A DNA stretch of 64,000 bases from Crocinitomicaceae bacterium (GTDB taxonomy: Bacteria > Bacteroidota > Bacteroidia > Flavobacteriales_D > Crocinitomicaceae): positions 176,592-240,591 of the forward strand of contig JADJYC010000006.1 of assembly GCA_016719925.1 (NCBI GenBank), read 5' to 3'. The position numbers were made by a program, and so were the translations under genes. Below, piece by piece: positions 1 to 9,228 of the stretch (position 1 is the first letter of the stretch; each line of letters starts with the position of its first letter). The notes below the pieces were generated by a model, which saw only the letters and a program-made list of their open reading frames with translations, had not been told where the DNA came from and did not search any database.

Positions 1-702
1 GAAAAATATAAGGTTGATCTTTCCTCAGTAAAACTGGAAGACAACTTTAATCTGCCTACATTGCTTGCTGGTGCTGTTGATTCTTCACTTGGCTTTGTTG
101 CAAGTTTCTTTCTTGTATTGCTGTATGTGATTTTTTTGCTTCTGGAACAGCAGATTTTTCAGCAAAAAATAAAATTGATTTTCAATGAAAGAACAGAGTA
201 TGTTAAGTTTTTGGGAATTGTAAAAAAGGTAGATGAGTCTATTCATTCTTATGTGACTATAAAAACCAGTCTGTGTTTTTTGGGGGGTGCATTAAGCTAT
301 ATCTTACTATTAATAATGCAGGTTGATTTTGCCTTTTTGTGGGCTTTTTTGATTTTCCTTTTTAATTTCATTCCTATTATCGGAGCATTTATTGGTGTTT
401 TGTTTCCTTCCTTGATTGCAATACTTCAGTTTGGAACATGGCTTGAACCCGTGCTGGTAATTTCATTGCTAACTGCTATTCAGTTGGTGATTGGAAATTT
501 TGTGGAGCCTAAAATACTCGGCACAAAATTAAATCTCAGTCCGCTTGTAGTTATAATTTCGTTGTCTTTTTGGGGAGCGTTATGGGGAGTGGCGGGCATG
601 TTTCTCTGTGTGCCTATAACTGTAATGCTAATGATTGTTTTTGGACAATTCAAAGAAACAAAAAACATCGCTATCCTTCTTTCAGGGGGCAGGGGAGTGT
701 AA
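1..702 (+). CDS. AI-2E family transporter (UPF0118/PerM-like), 3' part
   Basis: The frame is open from the first base of the window, so the N-terminus is missing; 233 codons remain. The visible part has several strongly hydrophobic segments (around residues 27-48, 90-140 and 155-215) and the family-typical stretches FIPIIGAFIGVLFP and GNFVEPKILGTKLNLSP, which place it in the AI-2E/PerM exporter-like family of inner-membrane proteins. Family members have been linked to autoinducer-2 export, Na+/H+ antiport and other transport, so the substrate cannot be told from sequence. The stop at 700-702 directly abuts the end of the convergent membrane-protein gene, leaving no room for a separate terminator. 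The family call is solid; the role is not. Confidence 0.85.
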   Translation, partial: EKYKVDLSSVKLEDNFNLPTLLAGAVDSSLGFVASFFLVLLYVIFLLLEQQIFQQKIKLIFNERTEYVKFLGIVKKVDESIHSYVTIKTSLCFLGGALSYILLLIMQVDFAFLWAFLIFLFNFIPIIGAFIGVLFPSLIAILQFGTWLEPVLVISLLTAIQLVIGNFVEPKILGTKLNLSPLVVIISLSFWGALWGVAGMFLCVPITVMLMIVFGQFKETKNIAILLSGGRGV

Positions 703-1587
703 TCAAATTACATCTATTTTCTCTTTATTGTTTTCAAACTGCTTTAAGATTTGTTCAGCATTGTGCCGGGTTAATTTGAAATTATTCAGAATAATATCAA
801 CATGTCTGGTACCCTTTCCCTGGCCTTCAATAAAAATTTTCTCCAATGTCAGATAAGCAAAATCTTCATTTTCCAGATAAAACAAATGCGCCTTGGTATG
901 TCTCAAACCATCTCCTTTTTTGAGATTATTCAATGCCACAAGAGGATCTGCTTTCAAATCATCCAGTATATAAGCACTCCCTGTTAGAGACTCAAAATCT
1001 TTGAACAATGTGTATTTTTTAAACCACCTGAGCTGATTCTCTGAATAAGGGTAAGCCTTTGTACGGTATACTAAAATGACCGGAATAGTTACGAAAATTC
1101 CAAATTCCAGCAACCAAACTAATGTGAGTGTAAATCCGCTTACCGTCATTCCAAACATACTCCACATTCCGTAATGGTTGATTTGTCCAATCCAGTAAAA
1201 TAAATCTCCCGGATGCAGCAAGAGTTCCAATCCTGACAGAAACTCTTCTAAAGAAGGTGCATGACCTTTGTAAGCATAAACCACATATGCAATCCACTGA
1301 AAAATAGTAAAAATAACTCCAATAAAAATCGCCTGCATAATTTTGTTATTCCGATTTCTGTTTTTTGATAATCTTGAAGCTATTTTAACGCACAATCCTA
1401 AACCAGTTGCAACAGTAAGAGCAATTATAAAATTGAAGTAAACGATTGGAATAAGAGTAACAACCAGTGTGTAGAGATATCCCGCGAAAACAGCAATCAA
1501 CAGATATAAGGCCAATGATAATACAAAACCTGTCAAATCATATTTTCCTGATTCCTGATAAAACAAATCATCTGAATTTTCTTTCAT
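703..1587 (-). CDS. Hypothetical membrane protein with four or more TM segments and a soluble C-terminal domain
   Basis: About 294 residues. Hydrophobic segments lie near residues 20-45, 48-70, 85-108 and 145-175, followed by a soluble C-terminal half of about 115 residues (YILDDLKADPLVALNN...). I do not recognise a named family. The ATG at 1587 lies two bases after the recQ stop; an alternative GTG at 1593 would overlap that stop by four bases, and both fit translational coupling to recQ. The coupling suggests co-transcription and not necessarily a shared function. No catalytic motif is apparent. Confidence 0.6.
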   Translation of the reverse strand: MKENSDDLFYQESGKYDLTGFVLSLALYLLIAVFAGYLYTLVVTLIPIVYFNFIIALTVATGLGLCVKIASRLSKNRNRNNKIMQAIFIGVIFTIFQWIAYVVYAYKGHAPSLEEFLSGLELLLHPGDLFYWIGQINHYGMWSMFGMTVSGFTLTLVWLLEFGIFVTIPVILVYRTKAYPYSENQLRWFKKYTLFKDFESLTGSAYILDDLKADPLVALNNLKKGDGLRHTKAHLFYLENEDFAYLTLEKIFIEGQGKGTRHVDIILNNFKLTRHNAEQILKQFENNKEKIDVI

Positions 1588-1589
1588 AA

Positions 1590-3698
1590 TCACGTATTTG
1601 ATTCTGTACTGATAATCGTTAACGCCAAACCAATTTTACGATATTCAATTTCGCCGTTTAACGCCTCATAAATAGGTTTAAGCTGCTGACTGTTATTTAG
1701 TTTTTTTCTTACTTCCTTCACCCGGTTTACATCATATTCTGAGACATACTTATTCAGGTTTACCGGCTTTCCATCTTCATACAATCTGGCTAAATGTCCG
1801 TATATTGTTTCAACAGACATCGAGCGTTGTTCAGCAATTTTTTCAATGGACAGACCTTGTACATACAGGTCAAAAGTTTTTTCAAAGGTGGATCTTTTGT
1901 CTTTGACAACAGGCGTTTCTACTGTTCCGATTATTTCAATCAACGTCTCTCCAAACTTTTCCAGTTTGGTTTGTCCCATTCCCTGAACTTCTTTTAATTC
2001 AGCAAGGTTTTGAGGTTTTCTCTGAACTATTTCATTCAATGTTGAGTCATGAAATATAACATAAGCCGGCACTTGGTTTTCAATAGCAACCTGTTTGCGC
2101 CATAGTTTCAATTCCTGCAGCAACTGATCTTCAGCTGAAACCTGAGGATTTGTTTTACGTGATTTTTTTCCAGGTTTTTCTTTTTCAGCATATTCAGACA
2201 GATGCACTTTGAGTATTCCTTTTAATACCTCTGTTGAAGTTTCGGTAAGCTTCAGGTAAAAATGTTCATCATAAGCAACTTCAATAAAACCCTGATTGAT
2301 GAGTTGATTCAGATAGTGCTGCCATTGCGCGAAACTAAAAGCTTTACCTGCGCCATATGTTTTGATCTGATTCAGTTTTTTTTCATGTATTTCCATTGTA
2401 TCAGCACCTCTTACAACTCCAATTATCAGGTTGATTCCGGCCTTTTGATTACAGCGTGAAATTGCAGAAAGCGCAATCTGGGCAATTTCTGTTCCATCAA
2501 AACTGTAGGCGGTTGTGAGCAATTATCACAATTTCCGCAAGGTTCAGTGATCGATTCTCCAAAGTAAGAAAGAATAATATTTCTCCGGCAGCTGGCTGCT
2601 TCGCCGTAATGCACCATTCTTCGGATTTTCTCCTGATAGACTTCTTTAAAATCTGAATCTTTTACAAAATCATTCAGCAGAATGATGTCCCGGTAATTAT
2701 AATAAAGAACCGTGTCGGCAGGCAATCCATCACGACCGGCACGACCGATTTCCTGATAATATCCTTCTATGTTTTTTGGCAAATTATTGTGAATAATCCA
2801 CCTTACATTTGACTTGTCAATGCCCATTCCAAAAGCAATTGTTGCGCATATTACGGCATATTGGTCTCTTATAAATCCATCTTGAATTTCTTCTCTGTCA
2901 GATGAAGCAAGACCTGCGTGATAATATTTGGAAGTAATTCCGTTCTGATTAAAAAACTGTGACCATTCTTCAGTTTCTTTTCTGGAAAGACAATAAAAAA
3001 TACCGGCTTCCCCCTGACGTTCATGAATGAATTCAAGAATTTCTTTTTCCTTTTTTGATTTTGGAACCTGTGGTCTCACATTCAATGAAAGATTATTTCT
3101 CTGAAAGGACGCGAGAAAAAAGCTGCTGATTTCTGAGTCCGAGTTTGTCTGAAATATCTTTGCGCGTTATCTTGTCAGCCGTTGCTGTTACTGCCATCAT
3201 TGGCGCATTCGGAAAATAGTCACGCAATGAATGAATCTGCTGATATTCAGGTCTGAAATCATGCCCCCACATGGAAACACAATGGGCCTCATCGACAACA
3301 AGCAGCGAAATCTTTAATTTTCTCAACCAGGTTTTTATAGAATTGACAAGTGTTTCAGGTGCTATATAGAGCAATTTTAATTTCCCCTCAAAACAATCAT
3401 CAATGATGCGGGATTTTTCAAATTCAGAGAGAGAACTATTCACAAATTCTGCAGGAACCCCGTTAGCCTTCAGAGTATCCACCTGATCTTTCATTAAAGA
3501 AATCAATGGAGAAACTACTAATGTCAAATCTGGTAATAGGAGGGAAGGAATCTGAAAACAAATTGATTTTCCTCCGCCCGTTGGCATAATTACCAGTGCA
3601 TCCTGACCACTGATCACATGCTCAATTATCTCTCTCTGCAATGGTCTGAAAGATGTGTAACCAAAATAATCTTTCAGAATTCTGTCCGGTGTAATCAT
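1590..3698 (-). CDS. recQ: ATP-dependent DNA helicase RecQ (frame broken twice)
   Basis: A 3'-5' DNA helicase acting in recombination and replication-fork repair. Read across two frameshifts it gives about 700 residues, normal for Bacteroidota RecQ. Visible in order: Walker A MPTGGGKS (about 38-45), DEAH box VVDEAH (about 134-139), TATAD motif, motif VI QEIGRAGRDG, the zinc-binding cysteines CGNCDNC, a winged-helix RQC region, an HRDC-like helical region (LWRKQVAIENQVPAYVIF), and a C-terminal helix-turn-helix (GLSIEKIAEQRSMSVETIYGH). The first break is in an A6 run at 3116-3121; the second is near 2500, just after the zinc motif. The protein sequence continues without a gap across both, so they look like indel errors. 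A small membrane-protein gene follows with the stop and start nearly overlapping. Confidence 0.9.
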
Positions 3699-3888
3699 GG
3701 ACCAAAACTATGTATAATTAAAGGTTTGCACACTCTGATTTTTATCCACAAATCGAATTGTGGATTATTGTTAGTTTGTGTTAGTTGATTGATTTTATTG
3801 ACCTATGAATAGATTATTGGTTCAGTTAAACCAAGTTTTGAAAATGATAATTTAAAGAAATCAACAGGATGTGAACCACCTTTTTCTT

Positions 3889-4284
3889 TTACTGAAGTAC
3901 GCCTAAACTGTCCAACTCTTCTGTTGATATGGATGGTGGCACTATGCCCTTAAGCATTTTGGTAATGGCGAATTCTGCAGTTTTTTCAGCATTCTCCATT
4001 GATGAAAACCTTTGTTGCCCTGAACAGCAGGAATGTGTGGCTGATGTATGAAGAGTTTTCCGTATTCATAGATATCATATCCCCAGCCTGTGCCGGGTGT
4101 TTCAAAAGTTTAAAAGGAGTATTTGATTTCTAATCCGGAAATAACAGAAGCAGAATCCGGTTCAATTATTTCAGGAATTTGTTTTTACAACAGTGTCTTT
4201 TATATCATCCTGAATAGCATCAAGACCATTGTTTTCAGTGCATCCAACAAGAATAAACAAACCGAAAAGATACGTCAGTTTCAT
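3889..4284 (-). CDS. DUF4907-type lipoprotein (three frameshifts)
   Basis: No single frame shows this gene, but reading the minus strand across three indels gives a coherent protein of about 130 residues. It starts MKLTYLFGLFILVGCTENNG, a lipoprotein signal with Cys at position 15, and continues through PGTGWGYDIYEYGKLFIHQ and HIPAVQGNKGF to NAEKTAEFAITKMLKGIVPP and a stop at 3889. The GWGYDIY / LFIHQPHIPAVQGNKGF core is what I know from the DUF4907 family of Bacteroidota lipoproteins; its function is unknown. Its ATG (4284-4282) overlaps the stop of the upstream kelch gene as ATGA, so translation is probably coupled and the protein probably belongs to the kelch/T9SS cassette. Confidence 0.6.
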
Positions 4285-5483
4285 TGAATAAGAACGGAGC
4301 ATGAATGTGAATTTGAACCGTTGGTCAAAACTACAAAATAGTGTCCTTTTTCAATTTCAGAAAATGAACATGTAAATTGATTTGAAGCAGTTTTTTCAAA
4401 CCTGAATTTATCAGTTACATTTCTTCCATCAGATGAGAACACGGCCATGGAAATCAAATCAGATGCATCATTCAAAGATATTTTAAAACTTTCTGAAGCA
4501 GGATTTGGAAACAAGTTTGCTTCTAATTTTAATTCAGAATCTACGCTCAGCAAAGGCAGGTATTCATAAAAATCATCAAACAAATCTCCGTTGTAACCGG
4601 TTCCGACAAATGCCCTTCCCTGAACAACCACGGCAATTGCCTGACATCTTCCGGGACCAGGAAAATTAGCACGTTGAGTCCAAGTGTCTGAAAAGAAATT
4701 ATACTCCCAGGTATCTTTTTTATAGGTAAATGTATTGTCTTCTCCTAAAGCGATAAAAGCAGTAGGGAAGAGGCCAAATCCAACTGCGCCATGTCTTGGT
4801 GTTCCAGGGAAATCAGATTTTTGAACCCATGAATCAGTCAACGGATAATAACACCAGAAATCATTGGTGTATGAAGAAGCATCAGCACCGGTTCCAACAT
4901 ATCCTTGTCCACCCATTGCAAATCCAACGGCATCTCTTCTTGCTGTTCCTGGAAAACTTTGAACTGCTGTCCATGTATTGGTGGCCTGATCATAAGAATA
5001 AAAATCATTCATCAAACCAGATGCAGCCTGTCCTGTTCCAACATAAGCAATGCCATCTATTACAAAAGCAACAGCTTCTCTTCTGGCTTCTCCTTCAAAA
5101 TCTGCAACCTGTGTCCATGCATTCGAAACCGGATCATATTTCCATAAATCCTGAAAATAATCGACACTACCGGTGCCCAATCCACAGAAGCCATATCCAC
5201 CTGCATTGAAAGCAATGGCAGAACCTCTGTTCAAACCATCTCCTGCAATTCCGCCCAAACTTTCTTCGTCATCCCAGTCGTCCTGACCGATATCATAAGA
5301 ATACATGCTGCGTTTAAATCCAAATTCATCTAATCCCGTAAGCAAGTATGCATCATCATTTAAAGTAAAAACACAAGCTGAAGATTTTCCCGGACCATTT
5401 ACTGAATCACATTGTATCCATGAGTTCTGCCCAAAAGCCGAAATTGAAATAACAAAAAACAGGAATGACAAATTCTTTTTCAT
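4281..5483 (-). CDS. Kelch-repeat protein with T9SS type A sorting domain (third paralogue)
   Basis: 400 residues. A signal peptide (MKKNLSFLFFVISISAFGQ) is followed by five to six kelch blades, each with a 'Y-DP-...-W' strand and a 'GYVGTG'-like turn spaced about 50 residues (GQGYVGTGAD, GRAFVGTGYN), then a C-terminal domain beginning LEANLFPNPASESFKI, typical of T9SS type A cargo. It is probably exported and then surface-attached or released. The ATG at 5483 is chosen because the signal peptide starts there and it sits one base after the preceding kelch gene's stop. The gene ends overlapping the DUF4907 start. Kelch propellers usually bind protein or glycan; the ligand is unknown. Confidence 0.85.
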   Translation of the reverse strand: MKKNLSFLFFVISISAFGQNSWIQCDSVNGPGKSSACVFTLNDDAYLLTGLDEFGFKRSMYSYDIGQDDWDDEESLGGIAGDGLNRGSAIAFNAGGYGFCGLGTGSVDYFQDLWKYDPVSNAWTQVADFEGEARREAVAFVIDGIAYVGTGQAASGLMNDFYSYDQATNTWTAVQSFPGTARRDAVGFAMGGQGYVGTGADASSYTNDFWCYYPLTDSWVQKSDFPGTPRHGAVGFGLFPTAFIALGEDNTFTYKKDTWEYNFFSDTWTQRANFPGPGRCQAIAVVVQGRAFVGTGYNGDLFDDFYEYLPLLSVDSELKLEANLFPNPASESFKISLNDASDLISMAVFSSDGRNVTDKFRFEKTASNQFTCSFSEIEKGHYFVVLTNGSNSHSCSVLIQ

Positions 5484-5484
5484 T

Positions 5485-6708
5485 TTAACCAAAGATGAAT
5501 TGTGATTTTGCAATTACGGATTGATTTGAATCGAGTATTAAAACAAAATAATTACCTGCTGTCAGATTGTTTCTTTCAATACTCATGGTCTGACTGCTTA
5601 CAGTATATTTTTCAACGATTTGTCCAGAATTATTTATCAAAATGATTGAATGCGCATCAGATTCATTTTGCAAATAAATATTTACACGTTCTATAGCAGG
5701 ATTCGGATAAAAAGAAATAGTCAGACTTTGCTCTTCAATTGCCAGCGGCATGGCAGGAGTGTATTCATAAAAACTCTTTTTGATTCCTGACGATCCTTTA
5801 CCTATTCCGGCATATCCTTTGTTTCCGATGCTGAATGCAATTCCATTTCTTCTTCCTCCGCCGGGAATATTTGATTTGATATTCCATGAATCAGTGTAAG
5901 GGTTGTATTGCCATAATTCATCTTTAAATCCGCCATCAGCTCCAAAAATAACAAAGCCTCTGCTGCCCAAAGTAAATGAACTAGCCGCACCCCGTTCATC
6001 ACCTGGTAAATTAGATTTTTGCTCCCATACATTGGTTGAAGGATCATATTCCCACCAGTCTTTTCTATACAAATCCTGATCAATTCCCATTCCCACATAT
6101 CCTTTGTTATTGATAGAAAGTGCAGTTACTGCATATCTGACTCCTCCGGGAAAATTTGCTCGCTGCGACCAGCTGTCTGTAGATGGTTTGTATTCCCACA
6201 AATCAAAGGCATATGCACTGGGACCATATTTACCGCAAGTAACATATCCTTTATTATCAGCGACAAAAGATCCTGCATAATAAACTCCAAATCCGCCGGC
6301 CCCCGGATAATTTGCTTTTTGAGTCCAGCCATTTGTTAATGGGTCATATTCCCAAAAATCAACTAAAATGGTTCCTAAAAAAGACTCTGAACTATCTATT
6401 CCTGTGCCAACGTATCCTTTGTTTTCAAGTGCAAAACCAATGGCATTTCTTCTGGTAGAAGCTGGTAAATTTGCCATTTGTGACCAGGTATCAGTCAAGG
6501 GATCATATCTCCATAAATCATTGTAGGTAACATTGTTGGTGTCTTCACCGGTTGCTACATATCCATATTCTCCTATTGAAAACGCCACAGCCCTTTCTCT
6601 TTTCAACGCTCCGAAATCTGCTTTTTTAGTCCAGCTGTTTGGTGTTTGCCCCATAACCAGAAAAGAACAGCAGAACAGAATCAGAAATAAAATAGTTTGG
6701 GATCGCAT
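5485..6708 (-). CDS. Kelch-repeat protein with T9SS type A sorting domain (second paralogue)
   Basis: 407 residues: signal peptide (MRSQTILFLILFCCSFLVMGQ), six kelch blades marked by repeated NDLWRYDPLTDTWSQ and GYVGTGID type units, and a C-terminal sorting domain beginning LTISFYPNPAIERVNIYL. It is clearly paralogous to the flanking kelch genes, sharing 'W-YDP-T-W--(K/R)ANFPG' blade ends. It starts 20 bases after the previous kelch gene and ends one base before the next, so the three are almost certainly co-transcribed. Role inferred only from fold and secretion signal: a surface or extracellular binding propeller. Confidence 0.85.
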   Translation of the reverse strand: MRSQTILFLILFCCSFLVMGQTPNSWTKKADFGALKRERAVAFSIGEYGYVATGEDTNNVTYNDLWRYDPLTDTWSQMANLPASTRRNAIGFALENKGYVGTGIDSSESFLGTILVDFWEYDPLTNGWTQKANYPGAGGFGVYYAGSFVADNKGYVTCGKYGPSAYAFDLWEYKPSTDSWSQRANFPGGVRYAVTALSINNKGYVGMGIDQDLYRKDWWEYDPSTNVWEQKSNLPGDERGAASSFTLGSRGFVIFGADGGFKDELWQYNPYTDSWNIKSNIPGGGRRNGIAFSIGNKGYAGIGKGSSGIKKSFYEYTPAMPLAIEEQSLTISFYPNPAIERVNIYLQNESDAHSIILINNSGQIVEKYTVSSQTMSIERNNLTAGNYFVLILDSNQSVIAKSQFIFG

Positions 6709-6728
6709 AATCTTATCTTTTGCCGGAC

Positions 6729-7865
6729 TTATTTTATAATTTGAATTTTTTTGTGAATTAGGCCTGATTCGCTTTCAATCGTTAGCATATATGTGCCAAC
6801 TGACAAATGCTCAACAGAAAGCTGGCAGCCATCCATAATCGTGTCAGAATGAACCAGGTTGCCATTTAGGTCGTAAAACAGTACGTTGACATTTTTGATG
6901 CCTTTGATCATAATAAAATCGGATGTTGGATTTGGAAAAATTATCACCTCCTCATTCTGGTTATGCATAATTTCATCACTTAACAATTCATCAAACTCCC
7001 AAAAATCACGCATATTGGTTCCGGTTGTACCAATTCCTACATATCCTTTTTCGCCAATAGCAAATCCTGACGAAAATCTACGCGAATTTCCCGGAAATTC
7101 AGTCAGTTGTGCCCAGGTATTTGTTGCAGGATCAAATTCCCACACTTCATCTGTAAGTTCTGAAAGCCATCCAATATATCCACAAACTATATATCCTTTA
7201 TCTTTTACTGCAAATGCAGCAGAACCTCCACTGGCAAGACCAGGAAAAGAAGCCCGGATAGTCCATTCATCAGTTGATGGTTTATATTCATACATACTTG
7301 CCCCGGTTTTTACATATCCTTTACCGTTAATTGTAAAACTTGAACTCCAGGATGATAATGCAAAAGGCATTGGATTCTGCATAGTCCATGTATCAGCAAG
7401 AGGATCATACTCATAAAGCGTATTTGAATAGATGTAATAACCTTTCCCGTCTACGGCAAATGCAAGCTGATCGGTTGCACCCATAGGTACACTAGCAATG
7501 GGACTCCATGTATTTGAAAATGGATCAAATGAATAAAAAAGATTACCTGCACTTACTCCGGTTCCAACATAACATTTGTTGCCGATGGTAAACTGCGATG
7601 CAGCATAAGTAGGGAAGGGGTAATTTGCTTTTTGTGTCCAGGTATTTGACGACGGATCAAATTCCCACCAGTCCTGAAACATGATATTTGGTCCGGCACC
7701 ATTATAATGGCCTAATCCCATATATCCTCTGTTTCCAACTGAAATTCCGGTTCCTCGATGTCTTCCGATACCACCAAAATTTGATTTTTCATTCCATGCA
7801 GATGAACTGTAACCAGCAATTGATGAAATGATCAGGAGAAAACTTAATACAATTCTATTTTGCAT
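6729..7865 (-). CDS. Kelch-repeat protein with T9SS type A sorting domain (first paralogue)
   Basis: 378 residues: signal peptide (MQNRIVLSFLLIISSIAG), about six kelch blades with 'EFDPATNTWAQ' and 'GYVGIGTTGT' units, and a C-terminal T9SS domain starting EEVIIFPNPTSDFIMIKG. The start lies 17 bases downstream of the GEVED gene. One blade is shortened (DGKGYYIYSNTLYEYDPLAD), so the paralogues have diverged in blade number and loops while keeping the same architecture. The frame is intact. Exported via Sec and then T9SS by inference from its two end signals. Confidence 0.85.
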   Translation of the reverse strand: MQNRIVLSFLLIISSIAGYSSSAWNEKSNFGGIGRHRGTGISVGNRGYMGLGHYNGAGPNIMFQDWWEFDPSSNTWTQKANYPFPTYAASQFTIGNKCYVGTGVSAGNLFYSFDPFSNTWSPIASVPMGATDQLAFAVDGKGYYIYSNTLYEYDPLADTWTMQNPMPFALSSWSSSFTINGKGYVKTGASMYEYKPSTDEWTIRASFPGLASGGSAAFAVKDKGYIVCGYIGWLSELTDEVWEFDPATNTWAQLTEFPGNSRRFSSGFAIGEKGYVGIGTTGTNMRDFWEFDELLSDEIMHNQNEEVIIFPNPTSDFIMIKGIKNVNVLFYDLNGNLVHSDTIMDGCQLSVEHLSVGTYMLTIESESGLIHKKIQIIK

Positions 7866-7882
7866 AAATGCCTGGGTTTTAC

Positions 7883-9042
7883 TTATTCTATAATCAGTTT
7901 TTGGACAGCCGATGCATTGTCATTAAATACATTGACAAGGTAAGCACCGCTGGCTATTCCATCAACATTAATTTCCATTGATGTTTCAATAATGATTTGT
8001 TCGAAAACTACTTTTCCTGACATATCAGAAATACGTATGCGGGTATTTTCAGAATTAACCGGAACCTGAATTTTTACAATTTCACTTGCCGGATTAGGAT
8101 ATACCTGAAAATTATATCTGTGTTTTCATTCATTGAAACCAATTCTTCTTCAATTAAAATTGAATAAGCTCCCATTTCATATCCCCAGCCCTGAACAACA
8201 ATGTAAAGGGTGTCTTCACCAGAAGAATTAAAATGCAATTTGGAACCGGTACCACAAGAAGCATGATCATCATTATACCACTTTACGACGTCATTTTCAT
8301 CCAGAATTGTCAAATAGGTATCTATGGTTGAACCGCAAAGTGAAACAGTCAGAAACTCAGCACTCATCTGCTGCGGGAGAATTCTGTAAAATACATCAGC
8401 AGATGCGTAAACAGGTAAAACATTATAATAACAATTTGAGTTGTTGTGATTTTCAGAATAGGGAAGGGCAGTAATCATTCTTGGGTCATCAGTGCTTTCA
8501 CCAACATAACTGCTGCAATCCATACCGCCGCCTATTTGTACAGTAAAGTCAGTAGTCGATCCCCAGGAAAAAATCGCACACGGATCCAGAGGTAGTACAC
8601 CGCTTTCATATTGCACTACCCGCATTCTTGTACTGCCTGAAACAGCACCAATGGGCACAGTAAAATTCCATACAGACATTGCAGCAGGTGGTGTTCCTGA
8701 CCAGGTACCTATAGATTCAGAAAGTTCAAAAACCTGATTTTGATTATAGTCTATCCAGGCCTCACCAACACCATAAAAATTTCCTCCGCAAGTACCAAAT
8801 TGTGCAAAAGCAGAGTAAGAAGATCCAGCGCTTAGTACAACACTTTGTGAGAGAGTCTGATCATCGAGACCAATTACACCAGGGCAACCGGTGAAATTTA
8901 TTGCAGTGGCTGATTCACCTGCCAAATAAAAAGATTCGAGATTAGAATCAATAACAGAATTTGGACCAACAGCGGTGCAGTATTGTGAAAATCCTGAAAC
9001 TGAGAAAAAAATCAGTGCAGAACAAGTGTAAATTTTAATCAT
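7883..9042 (-). CDS. GEVED-domain secreted protein with T9SS type A sorting domain (frameshifted near C-terminus)
   Basis: About 386 residues once a single indel near 8108-8111 (an A4 run on the plus strand) is bridged. Signal peptide MIKIYTCSALIFFSVSGFSQ, then a GEVED domain (AWIDYNQNQVFELSESIG ... GSTRMRVVQYESG), then a pre-peptidase-like beta-sandwich (DVFYRILPQQM ... DTYLTILDENDVV ... DTLYIVVQGWG), and the sorting domain recovered in the next frame (QVYPNPASEIVKIQ ... GAYLVNVFNDNAS) with its stop at 7883-7885. The pre-peptidase-like fold is my reading of the 'F.I....Y...L.V.G' pattern. It is first in the five-gene minus-strand cassette. Confidence 0.8.
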
Positions 9043-9216
9043 GCTTGATGGTTGAATAATACTAAAAGTAATAAAATTAAATTAATGTTAAGCAGATGTT
9101 AACAAGACGAAGTGTAATACTATATGGATGCCTGTAAAAGCATATTAATTCCATATTGTTTTAGTGTGATATTTAATCTCTGAAATCCTGCTATTTAAAG
9201 AGTCTTTTATTAGATG

Positions 9217-9224
9217 TATCTTTG
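9217..9224 (+). promoter_or_regulatory. Candidate -7 element TATCTTTG for rhlE-like gene
   Basis: The octamer matches the Bacteroidota -7 consensus TAnnTTTG exactly and ends four bases before the ATG at 9229. No TTG lies 17-23 bases upstream, so only half of the promoter signal is present. If used, transcription would begin at or next to the start codon, giving a leaderless mRNA. Confidence 0.4.
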
Positions 9225-9228
9225 CACC

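Noticed and set aside
3100..3125. Programmed ribosomal frameshift in recQ
   Set aside because: Similar breaks occur in many unrelated genes at different positions, without a conserved slippery heptamer and downstream structure.
4796..5209. Long plus-strand frame opposite the third kelch gene
   Set aside because: Antisense shadow; His/Gln-rich composition typical of the complement of repeat-coding DNA.
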